Shown here piece by piece: positions 34,206 through 42,636 of a DNA stretch of 64,000 bases. The stretch covers positions 985,864 through 1,049,863 of the forward strand of contig NZ_QVQV01000001.1 in the NCBI RefSeq assembly GCF_003429005.1. The letters are read 5' to 3'. Each line of letters opens with the position of its first letter. Position 1 is the first letter of the stretch. The DNA comes from Paraburkholderia sp. DHOC27. GTDB lineage: Bacteria > Pseudomonadota > Gammaproteobacteria > Burkholderiales > Burkholderiaceae. Both the position numbers and the translations under genes were made by a program. Under the pieces are notes generated by a model, which was not told where the DNA came from, did no database searches, and was given only the letters and a program-made list of their open reading frames with translations.

Positions 34206-34547
34206 TCAACCGCCGAAGTACGTTGAACAAAAGCTGACAGGGCCCTCACAAGAGCTGGCCATTGTCCGGCCGGTGCGCCGCCCTGATTCGGAGCGGCTTT
34301 CGGAACCACCCACGCTGCCCGTTGCCACAGGTGCAGATTCGGTGCTCACTTTCGCTTCGGCTGCCTGAATATCAGCGGGATAGTGTGTCTCATTGCCGGT
34401 CGACGGCGAATAACCGGCCTGTTCCAACTGGATCAGTTCTGCGCGAACCACGGCGCGTGTGGTCGTGCTGCCGGATTGCTGAGCGAAGCCGCTCAACGGG
34501 ACGAGAAGAATGCTGGCTGCAAGGACAACGGAAGTGAAGGACTTCAT
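34206..34547 (-). CDS. DUF4148 secreted protein
   Basis: A 113-residue exported protein. A Sec signal peptide (MKSFTSVVLAASILLVPLSG, cleaved after FAQ) is followed by the DUF4148 core: RAVVRAELIQLEQAGYSPS, then HYPADIQAAEAKV. This family is abundant in Burkholderiaceae, with unknown function and often stress-induced expression. The C-terminal third is Ser/Gly-rich with a late Cys pair. The 327-base gap to the giant kinase gene (34548-34874) shows no supported gene. Confidence 0.9.
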   Translation of the reverse strand: MKSFTSVVLAASILLVPLSGFAQQSGSTTTRAVVRAELIQLEQAGYSPSTGNETHYPADIQAAEAKVSTESAPVATGSVGGSESRSESGRRTGRTMASSCEGPVSFCSTYFGG

Positions 34548-34874
34548 AGCAACTCCTTAAGCGCGGTGGGCGCGATTGATTGCCGGGGTGAACCGGCGAG
34601 GTCATGCACGGACGTCAAAACCGCTGAACGCTGGTCGCCTGGTTCGGCGATCCGGTTGTCGGCGTTTGCGTTCTGCCGTGCTGTAACCATCGTAGAGAGA
34701 CTATGAAGCCGATACTATTCTCCGAACGTCGGTGGCTCCCGGCTATTCGGTGAGGGACCTAATACCAAGGTCTGGGTAGGGACCCGAATGCTGCCGTGCC
34801 CGGCATGTTGACAGGGCCGCGGGATGCGCGGACGCCAGCCTGTTTTCGGTCCGCGAACAGGCCCGCACCTGCCT

Positions 34875-37800
34875 TCAGGAGTTGCCGCTATCTTCCACGT
34901 GCTCCGCGACAGGAAGTGTAAAACTGAAGACAGTCCCGAAGGGCTTGCCCGCCTCGACCGATAGCTGTCCATGATGCGCCTCGATGATCGAGTTGCTGAT
35001 GGAAAGCCCCATGCCCATGCCGGAGGCCTTGGTGGTCACGAACGGTTCGAAGATGCGATGTGCCACTTCCGCATCGAGGCCGGGACCGGTATCCGTCACG
35101 CTGACGCGTATGCGGCTCTCGTTGACGGCCGCGCAAGACAACTTCAGCAGGCGTGGTCGATCGTCGATCGTCGCCATGGCTTCTGTCGCATTGACGACCA
35201 GATTCATCACGACCTGCTGTATCTGAACGCGGTCGCCCTTGACGAGCAATTCAGTCTCGGACTGGTTGATCACCTCCACGTCGTGGTCCTGTATCTGACC
35301 GCGCAACATGGCGAGGACTTCGAAAACAGCTGTGCTGAGATCGAAGACGGCAATGACCGGTTCGGATTGCTTGGCCATCGCTCGCAGGCCCTGGATCACC
35401 TTGGACGCGCGGATACTGTCAGCGACCGCGTTGCTGATCATGTCCTTCGCTTCCGCAATGTTGGGGGCATCCCGGTTAAGCCAGCGCAATGCCGCGCCCG
35501 AAGACGTCTGGATTGCCATCAAGGGCTGACTGACCTCATGGACGATCGATGCCACCAGCTCTCCCATGGTGGTGAGCCGAGTGACCCGCGCGAGATTTGC
35601 CAACGCGTTTCTGAGTGCCTCCTCAGCCTCAGCTCTGGCGCGGTTCTGTTCAATCAGGTCCTCGTAGAGGCGCGCGTTTTCCAGAGAGATCGCCGCCTGT
35701 CCTCCCAGCAGGGTGAGGATGGCGATCTTGTCCGCGGTGAACGCACCAACCGCGAGATCGTTCTCCATGTAAAGCACGCCGACCAGCTTTGTCTGTTTGA
35801 TCAGCGGCGTGCAGACGATGGAACGCGAGCGATTGCGCTTCACGTACTCATCGCGGACAAATGGGCCGCTTTCGAACGCGTTATCAAGGACAATATGTTT
35901 GCCGGTGCGCACGACAGCATGCACCACGGAGACCGCCAGATCCGTCGGTGACATTTCCGCCGTGGCCATCCTGACGTCAATGCCTGCCGGTCGAACTTGC
36001 GCTTCGGCTTCTATCCTGAGCGACGGGCCATGCGGGAGTGCCAGAATGCAGCGCTGAGCCCCGGCGTGCTGCACGACGGTCGTCACGAGTGTTTCGATCA
36101 GATTGCTGAGGACGATTTCGCTTGCCAGCGCGCCGGACGCCTTGATGATTGCAGCGACATCGAGTTGCTGATAGGGGAATTCGTCAGCTTGCCTTGGTAT
36201 GGCCGGAGATTGCGTGTCCCGCAAAAGTCCATGACGGTGGTTCAGTTCATCGACCTTGGCGCGGGCGCCCCATTGCGCATACGCGTTGCGCGCGGCGCGC
36301 AGGTGCGTGCGGGCGTTCTGTTCAAGACCAAGTTCGGCACAGAATGCTGCCGCCCGCTCGTTGGCGAGGGCTTCGACCTGCAGAAACCGGTTGGACTCGG
36401 CGTGTTGAATGGCTTCCTCGAAGCGTTGCCGAGCAAGCGTGACGTTGCCTTCGAGTTGCGCGATCAGCGCGCCCACCAGAGCATGACGACCGGCGAAGTT
36501 GGCTGGGCACGCTTGCGCCAGCACGGATAGCTCCGAGAAGTGATCCTGCAGGCTCGCGTGGTGAGCGGTCCGCGTTTCGGAATCGGTGTCCGAGGCGACG
36601 CAGGCGGCTGCGCGGTTCAGCGCGCTGTAGAAGCGAAAGTCGATGACTTCAAGAATGCTCTTCGATGCGCGCAACGACAGCATGCACATCTGCTCGGCCT
36701 CCAGCGCCACAACCACCTCACCGAAGATACAAGCCGCCTGGAGTCTGTAGCTCCACTGCGAGAACGCGACGCTGGTGGTGTTGTGCGGCGACGCGCTGAT
36801 CAGGTCGGTGTTGAATGCTCCCGCAGACACCGTGCCGTCGTCGTCGAGCTTCATGCCCGTTTCGCGCAGTGCGTTGACCAGATCGAGTTGCGTGCCCAAC
36901 ACATTCAGGTAGAGCCCAAACTTCGAAGCACGCGCAATGGCGACGCCTTTTTCCGCCTCGCGGTAAACGTCTTCGAGCGGCGCGCCGGCGAGCATCAGCA
37001 GACTCGAAACGTTCCTCGCGCTGGATACGTCGAAGACCAGGTTGCCGATTTCCGCCGAGATCTTGTAGGCCTGTTCAACGAACGGCGCGCCTTCACCCAA
37101 CGGTCGGAACCAGGGGATAACCAGGGTACCGAAGCGCATGTAGATACGCGATGCGTAGCGCGATGGGCCGCAGCGGTCGACCAGCTGCACGGCAAGTTTG
37201 CCGAACTCGTATCCTTTGCGGTAGTCGTGGTAACGCACGCCAAACACGAAATTCAGAAACACGAATCCAAACGCAGAAGAATCGCAGAGACCGTGTTCCA
37301 CGCTCAGTTTGCCGACGTGAAGCAGGATCATGTCGACCAGGTTTGCATCAATGAAAAGCGCTGGCGGAATGAGGTCTGCGAGCACGTCGATCGCGCTACG
37401 CCATAGCGGGTCGCTGATCATGGGGATGGCACCCAGGTCTGCAATCGAGCGTTCGCCAATACGCTGTACAAAACGCGCGAAGGACTCGTCCACCTGCGCG
37501 TCGGTCGGCTTGAATTCCAGTTCAAGTCCTAACCGATGCAAAAAGTCGAGCCCCGCCTCGATCCCCAGGTCGGGCCGGTTCTGCGCGGTGTGAAGACCCG
37601 TTGCCAGACGGGTCATCTCGGCTCTGAGCGCCATGCTGATGTCACGTGCCGCCAATGCGGCGAGCCGCTGCTTGGCAGGCTCCAGTTTGCCAATCAGGCA
37701 TTCGCAATCGGCGCGCCAGAACTCGATCCACTGTGTTGCATTGTCATCCGGTTCGGCGCGCAGGAACTCGGCTGCCGCGACGAGATACGTCAATGCGGAT

Positions 37801-40019
37801 GCGTAGGCGGTCGCGGTCTTCGCGCGTTTTGCCGCGACCACATTGAGGTTCGCGAATCGCCGTCGTTCAGATTCGGATGTCACCGCATGACTACCCAGAT
37901 CGATCTGGCTGACGATCTCGTAGATATCCTCGCACGTGTCGTCATCCACGATGCGAGCGACCATACGCCGCCCGATATCGAGGTGCATGGCGACGCGTCC
38001 GGCGACGTCCATCGAACCGTAGGCGGCTTCGCGAAACCGGTCGTGGCGGAAATGGTAGGCGTCGCCGTTGCGGTACACGAGGTCCGCCGCCGAGGCCTCG
38101 GCAAATGCGGCATCCAGTTCTGTGGGCGCGCAATCCATTGCTTTCGCCAGTGCTTGGACCGCGGCCACGCTGCCAAGGCAGGAGAAATGCCGCAGTGCGC
38201 CCTGCGTGGCCGGACTGAGGCGATCGAAGCGACGCAACATCAGGTCAACCACATTGTCCGTATAGGCCTTCGTTCGAATCCGGTCAATGTCGCGCACCTG
38301 TAACGTCGAGTGGTGCTCGAATTCAATCAACCCTTCTTGCGCAAGTTCGATTGAGAATTGCGTGACAAAAAATGGATTGCCACCGGTCTTCGTCTTGACC
38401 AGATCAACGACTGGACTTGCCTGTTCAAGTGAGCAGCCGAGCGTGCTGGCAACGAGCAGTGCGGTGTCGTCTCTATTGAGCGGAGATAGTTGAAGATGAT
38501 TGCAACCCGGTGCTTCCGTGAGTTGCAGCAGTGGATGGTCCGCGCGGACCTCGTTGCTGCGATATGCACCGATCAACAACAAGTAGGGCGTGTCGGCCAG
38601 CTTGTTGAAGTACGCGAGCGCGCTGATCGTGCCTTCGTCGGCCCAGTGAAGATCGTCGAAAAAGAGGATGAGCGGGCACTCCGGCGTGCAGAACGCCTTG
38701 ATCAGATCTGCCGCGGCCTTGAGAAACTGGGCGCGATCGACAGGAAGCGCTGAATCGTCGGGGCCCAGCTGATCACCCAGAACCAGCTTCAGGTCAGGGA
38801 CCGTGGTCCACAGCGCCCTGGCCTTGTTTCCGAGCGCGTCGAGCAGGCGGCGCTGCGACGCGAGAAATGTTTCCTCGTCCTGGCCAAGAATGGGACGGAC
38901 CAGTTTCTCGATGATCTGGAACAGGGCAGTGTACGGCGTTGCGCTGTTGACCTGCTCGCAGGTTCCCGCGGCAAAAAGGTGCGGTGACGTAACACGCTGA
39001 CTGATCCACTGTTTCACGAGGGACGATTTACCCGCGCCCGAATAGCCGGACACCAGGATCATCTCGGCCGGCTTACCCATCGCGCAGCGCTCAAATGCAG
39101 CGTGCAGCACTTTCGTCTCGTCGTCCCGTCCGTACAGCCGCGGCGAGACCCGCTGACGGCCGGGGAGCGCGGGCATGTCCAGTGGAAACAGCGCAACCCG
39201 GTCACCGCCAGCCCGGGTTGCCGTGCACCGCTCGAGATCCGCAGCGAGACTTGCCGCCGACTGGTAGCGCTCCTCGGGATCTTTCGAGAGCAGCTTCATC
39301 ACGATCATCTCGAGCTGCCTCGGAATGCCACGCACCAACTCGGACGGCAAGGCAGGGGAGCGCGCAAGATGCGCATGGACGAGAGCCAACCGGTCGCTGC
39401 CGCCCATTGGCAGCGAGTGGGTCAACATTTCGTAAAACGTGCAGCCGAGCGAGTACAGGTCCGCACGGTTGTCGACCGGACAGTTCATCTGGCCGCAAAG
39501 CTCCGGGGCCATATATTCCAGCGTGCCGTAGTTCGAATAATGCAGGTCGCCCTGACGATGTTCCGGGGTGTCGCGAAACGCACAGCCAAAACCCGTCAGG
39601 CGCACGCCGCGCTCGGCGTGTGTTTCAAGGATATTGTTCGGATTGAGATCGCAGTGAACGATCCCGCGCGCATGCACGGCGCTCAATGCCTTGCTGATTT
39701 CGATCGCGAGCGGCAAGAACCGGTCCACAGTCATGGGTTCATCGCATGACTTGCGCAGCAGGTCCCCGCCTGGATCCTCCAGCATGAGCAGCGGCTGACC
39801 GTTGTCGTGCAGAAGCGCAATTGGCCGAAGCGCCCATGGCGCAGACAATTCCGCGCGAAGTTCGTATTCGTGATGCAGCCGGCGGGACGCCTCGCTGTCG
39901 GCATCGTTTCCTTCCGGCCTCACGAAAAGAGCGGGTCCCGATGTGGTGCTCGTGCCTCGATACAGCCTGAGTTTCGACGATCTCAGCAATGCGAGGGAGT
40001 AGTCCGACAGGTCTGTCAT
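34875..40019 (-). CDS. Giant degenerate Ser/Thr kinase - AAA ATPase - GAF - histidine kinase
   Basis: A 1714-residue cytoplasmic signalling protein. Residues 1-265 have the Hanks kinase fold (HCDLNPNN near 122, MAPE near 170), but the VAIK lysine is not evident, HRD is HCD and DFG is GFG, so catalysis is doubtful. Residues 290-600 are a STAND/AAA-type ATPase (Walker A GYSGAGKSS near 325, Walker B LILFFDDLHW near 448). Residues 700-1260 are helical, TPR-like. A GAF domain lies at 1300-1450. The transmitter has its H-box VHEVSQPL near 1491, an N-box NLVVNATEAM and GMGMGL near 1666. The layout matches known trifunctional proteobacterial kinases. A FixJ-type regulator gene lies 116 bases upstream in the same direction and is the likely partner. 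Confidence 0.93.
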   Translation of the reverse strand: MTDLSDYSLALLRSSKLRLYRGTSTTSGPALFVRPEGNDADSEASRRLHHEYELRAELSAPWALRPIALLHDNGQPLLMLEDPGGDLLRKSCDEPMTVDRFLPLAIEISKALSAVHARGIVHCDLNPNNILETHAERGVRLTGFGCAFRDTPEHRQGDLHYSNYGTLEYMAPELCGQMNCPVDNRADLYSLGCTFYEMLTHSLPMGGSDRLALVHAHLARSPALPSELVRGIPRQLEMIVMKLLSKDPEERYQSAASLAADLERCTATRAGGDRVALFPLDMPALPGRQRVSPRLYGRDDETKVLHAAFERCAMGKPAEMILVSGYSGAGKSSLVKQWISQRVTSPHLFAAGTCEQVNSATPYTALFQIIEKLVRPILGQDEETFLASQRRLLDALGNKARALWTTVPDLKLVLGDQLGPDDSALPVDRAQFLKAAADLIKAFCTPECPLILFFDDLHWADEGTISALAYFNKLADTPYLLLIGAYRSNEVRADHPLLQLTEAPGCNHLQLSPLNRDDTALLVASTLGCSLEQASPVVDLVKTKTGGNPFFVTQFSIELAQEGLIEFEHHSTLQVRDIDRIRTKAYTDNVVDLMLRRFDRLSPATQGALRHFSCLGSVAAVQALAKAMDCAPTELDAAFAEASAADLVYRNGDAYHFRHDRFREAAYGSMDVAGRVAMHLDIGRRMVARIVDDDTCEDIYEIVSQIDLGSHAVTSESERRRFANLNVVAAKRAKTATAYASALTYLVAAAEFLRAEPDDNATQWIEFWRADCECLIGKLEPAKQRLAALAARDISMALRAEMTRLATGLHTAQNRPDLGIEAGLDFLHRLGLELEFKPTDAQVDESFARFVQRIGERSIADLGAIPMISDPLWRSAIDVLADLIPPALFIDANLVDMILLHVGKLSVEHGLCDSSAFGFVFLNFVFGVRYHDYRKGYEFGKLAVQLVDRCGPSRYASRIYMRFGTLVIPWFRPLGEGAPFVEQAYKISAEIGNLVFDVSSARNVSSLLMLAGAPLEDVYREAEKGVAIARASKFGLYLNVLGTQLDLVNALRETGMKLDDDGTVSAGAFNTDLISASPHNTTSVAFSQWSYRLQAACIFGEVVVALEAEQMCMLSLRASKSILEVIDFRFYSALNRAAACVASDTDSETRTAHHASLQDHFSELSVLAQACPANFAGRHALVGALIAQLEGNVTLARQRFEEAIQHAESNRFLQVEALANERAAAFCAELGLEQNARTHLRAARNAYAQWGARAKVDELNHRHGLLRDTQSPAIPRQADEFPYQQLDVAAIIKASGALASEIVLSNLIETLVTTVVQHAGAQRCILALPHGPSLRIEAEAQVRPAGIDVRMATAEMSPTDLAVSVVHAVVRTGKHIVLDNAFESGPFVRDEYVKRNRSRSIVCTPLIKQTKLVGVLYMENDLAVGAFTADKIAILTLLGGQAAISLENARLYEDLIEQNRARAEAEEALRNALANLARVTRLTTMGELVASIVHEVSQPLMAIQTSSGAALRWLNRDAPNIAEAKDMISNAVADSIRASKVIQGLRAMAKQSEPVIAVFDLSTAVFEVLAMLRGQIQDHDVEVINQSETELLVKGDRVQIQQVVMNLVVNATEAMATIDDRPRLLKLSCAAVNESRIRVSVTDTGPGLDAEVAHRIFEPFVTTKASGMGMGLSISNSIIEAHHGQLSVEAGKPFGTVFSFTLPVAEHVEDSGNS

Positions 40020-40135
40020 GGTGGCCGTGGCACGCGTATGGGTTGTCCTCGCCGGCTTTGTCTGTGCCCGTGCTTATTGCTAAGCCATGCTGACTATTTC
40101 GGCTCACTGCTTCGGTCCATCTCGTGACCGAAGTA

Positions 40136-40786
40136 TTATTGCGCGCGCAGGGGCTCAACGCCCAGGGATTGCGCTTTGCGGATGAGATCGGCCACTGAAC
40201 GGGTTGCCATCTTTTTCATGGCCTGGCCGCGGTGCATCTTTACGGTGGCTTCGGAAATGTTCATTTCGGAAGCGATCTGTTTGTTGAGAAGACCGGACAG
40301 AACAAAACCCACGACCTCGCGCTCGCGAGGCGTCAGTGATTCATAGGACGCGCGAAGCGACGAGATGGAACGCGCAGTTCGCAGTCTCTCGCGGTCTTTC
40401 GCAAGGGCATGGTCGACCGCATCCAGGAGATCCTGGTCCCGGAATGGCTTTGAAAGAAAGTCCTGGGCGCCAGCTTTCATCGCCTTCACGGTCATGGCAA
40501 TGTCGCCGTGACCGGTAATGAACACCACCGGCATGTGCAGGTTGCCGCGTGTCATGGAATCCTGGAACTCAAGACCGTTCTCGCCGCGCAGACGCACGTC
40601 GAGGATCAGGCAACTGGGACCCGCGGTCTTCTTGCTGGCCAGGAATTCCTGCGACGACGCAAAGGTTTCGACCGTCAGATCCACCGACCGCAGCAAACCG
40701 CTGAGGGCCCGGCGAGCGGATTCGTCGTCGTCGATAACGTAGACAATTGCAGCAGGCTCGACCGCGCCGGATTGTTGTGTATTCAT
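40136..40786 (-). CDS. FixJ/NarL-type response regulator
   Basis: A 216-residue regulator: receiver with VIDDDE, Asp63 in ILDVRLRG, Thr in FITGHGD and Lys in LSKPF; LuxR-type HTH with LTPREREVVGFVLSGLLNKQ (about residues 151-170). AGGAG precedes ATG 40786; a longer frame upstream is rejected. It is the first gene of a pair with the giant kinase. It resembles the 22.5 kb regulator closely in the HTH (SGLLNKQ, HRGQxMxKM), so the two systems are paralogous. Confidence 0.93.
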   Translation of the reverse strand: MNTQQSGAVEPAAIVYVIDDDESARRALSGLLRSVDLTVETFASSQEFLASKKTAGPSCLILDVRLRGENGLEFQDSMTRGNLHMPVVFITGHGDIAMTVKAMKAGAQDFLSKPFRDQDLLDAVDHALAKDRERLRTARSISSLRASYESLTPREREVVGFVLSGLLNKQIASEMNISEATVKMHRGQAMKKMATRSVADLIRKAQSLGVEPLRAQ

Positions 40787-41189
40787 CTGACCGCTCCTGG
40801 GTCGAGAGAGACTGCGCTCGGGCCGGCACGACTTACGCACGCTCTGCGTACGTCGATTCAGCCTGCAAGTTGCCTGCGTGACGTCCAAAAGTGAACGGGT
40901 CGTGCTCGGGAGTGCCTGGTCACTTGATCGCCGAAGCAACCCTGATTGCGTCACGATGTTCGCCTCGACCTGTCGTTGCGAGCGCTCCGCGATTGGTTGC
41001 TAAGTTGACTCTAATGACGCTGCTGCCCGCGCAATTGTACGATAGAAAAGCTCGATCAGACTCAATGATCAAACTCACGTATGTCGTCGCATTCGGCCGT
41101 GCGTTCATTGGGCATTCGAATTAATTTGCGCGCGCCGTAGACCCAACTATCGGGACGCAAGGTGCCCGGCAACGGGCAACGCTGGCGGG
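40787..41189. other. Intergenic region without a supported gene
   Basis: 403 bases between the FixJ-type regulator start and the 3' end of a LysR gene. It must hold the regulator/giant-kinase promoter. Short frames here lack ribosome binding sites and codon bias. I see no strong hairpin or repeat. Confidence 0.5.
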
Positions 41190-42167
41190 TCACGCATCAA
41201 GAGCCAGAAGCTGTGCAATGTCATCCTTTCGCATCGGACGCTTGCACGCAACCTCCGCGAGAGTGCTTCCGTCGACATCGCGCCGATCGATGTTTTCGCT
41301 AATGTATGAAATCAGGCTGCGAACCCTTTCAGGGACAAACTGACGCGAACGGTAGCTGATTGCGACCGGGACGGACGCTGAGTGCCAGCCGTCAAACAGC
41401 GAAAAAAGCTGGCCCGCCTCCACATAAGGCTTTGCTGCATCCGGCGGGAGCAAGGCGATGCCAAAGCCCTGAACAGCGGCCACGGCTATTGCCTCTGGAC
41501 TGCTGGAGCGAAACCGCGAGCCACAAGGGAGGTGCAGGCGTTTCCCGGATCCCTCGGCAAGCAGGTCCCATGACGTTCCGCCAACCGACATGCGTTCTTC
41601 CGGCAAAAGGTCGGCTGGCGACCCAGCGTTGGTATTTGCCGAAAACCGCACTCCAGCAAACAGTGACATGCTGAGCGAGCTGATTTGTCTCGCGATGTAG
41701 ACGTCTCGCACCTCGGGCTGCAAGGAGATGGCAATGTCTGCGCCGCAGCCAAGCGGATCGTCTCCGTCGGCGAAGAAATCGACGTCCACGGTGATGTTGG
41801 TGTGGGACTGCATGTATCCGTCCAGAACCGAGGAGAGCGCGTCGAACCCGAGCAGCCTTTGAATTGCCACGCGCACTGTTCCACTCATGGTGCGCGAGCT
41901 CGCTTCGCCGATTTCCTTGATTTCTGTAAAGCTGTCGAGTAGCAGGACCGCCCGGTTGTAAACGGTCATGCCGACATCAGTTACCGAGAGTTTGCGTGTG
42001 GTTCTGTGCAGCAGCCTCACACCCAACTCTGCTTCAAGCTCCTGGACCGCACGCGTGACCGCGCCTGGCGCGAGGTTATTCGCCAGGGCGGCTCTCGAAA
42101 AGCTTTTATGTTCGGCTACCGCTTTGAATAGCTCAAGGCACTTGATTATCTGCATTTTCTCCGCCAT
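41190..42167 (-). CDS. LysR-family transcriptional regulator
   Basis: A 325-residue LysR regulator: HTH FKAVAEHKSFSRAALANNLA then GAVTRAVQELEAELGVRLLH (about residues 14-53), ligand domain from about 95, with some DmlR/CrgA features. Met5 (42155) is an alternative start. It is divergent from the beta-lactamase-like gene with 469 bases between, which contain a perfect 16-base palindrome close to that gene. Regulation of the downstream exported proteins is inferred from position. Confidence 0.92.
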   Translation of the reverse strand: MAEKMQIIKCLELFKAVAEHKSFSRAALANNLAPGAVTRAVQELEAELGVRLLHRTTRKLSVTDVGMTVYNRAVLLLDSFTEIKEIGEASSRTMSGTVRVAIQRLLGFDALSSVLDGYMQSHTNITVDVDFFADGDDPLGCGADIAISLQPEVRDVYIARQISSLSMSLFAGVRFSANTNAGSPADLLPEERMSVGGTSWDLLAEGSGKRLHLPCGSRFRSSSPEAIAVAAVQGFGIALLPPDAAKPYVEAGQLFSLFDGWHSASVPVAISYRSRQFVPERVRSLISYISENIDRRDVDGSTLAEVACKRPMRKDDIAQLLALDA

Positions 42168-42530
42168 TCAAAAAATTGTTCGTATGAAACGACTCGAGGT
42201 GCCCGGAGCCGCCTATGTCTAGACTCGCAGCACAGGCGAATACGCTTCATCACCGTACGCCCTGATGAATATCGTAAGGATGCAAACGCGCCAATCCTAT
42301 TGCACGAAGTAATAAGACGGCACAGCCTTCGAGTGATGCACTCTCTACGAACGTCTGCCTGCGTGCGAGACGAACCTGTGGTAGCTGAGCGTTCTGCCGA
42401 CGGGCATTGAGCGCAGCCATCAATCCGAAGCCAGACCTTCGTATGGGTTGTCTCTTCTATTGTGGGTTGCGCGATAGCAATTGGTCGGATGGGCACCCCC
42501 CTCGTTGCACCGTATCTTGATCTCACGGCG

Positions 42531-42546
42531 CAAATATCGATATTTG
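42531..42546. promoter_or_regulatory. Perfect 16-base palindrome CAAATATCGATATTTG
   Basis: An uninterrupted dyad centred on ATCGAT, about 90 bases before the beta-lactamase-like gene, within the 469-base gap 42168-42636. The gap contains no other supported feature. A dimeric regulator site is likely, possibly for the divergent LysR protein. Confidence 0.5.
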
Positions 42547-42636
42547 ATCCGGCTGCGATTCAAGCAGGGCAAGAAAAAACCATCCAGGCGCTTCTTACGT
42601 TGCCTTTTCTGATAAATATTTTTTGGACTCCAAACA

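Noticed and set aside
34072..34368. Plus-strand 98-codon frame with a signal-peptide-like start
   Set aside because: It runs antisense through the DUF4148 gene, lacks a ribosome binding site, and its later part is the mirror of DUF4148 codons.
36540..37406. 288-codon plus-strand frame inside the giant kinase gene
   Set aside because: Antisense shadow of the TPR-like region; no motifs.
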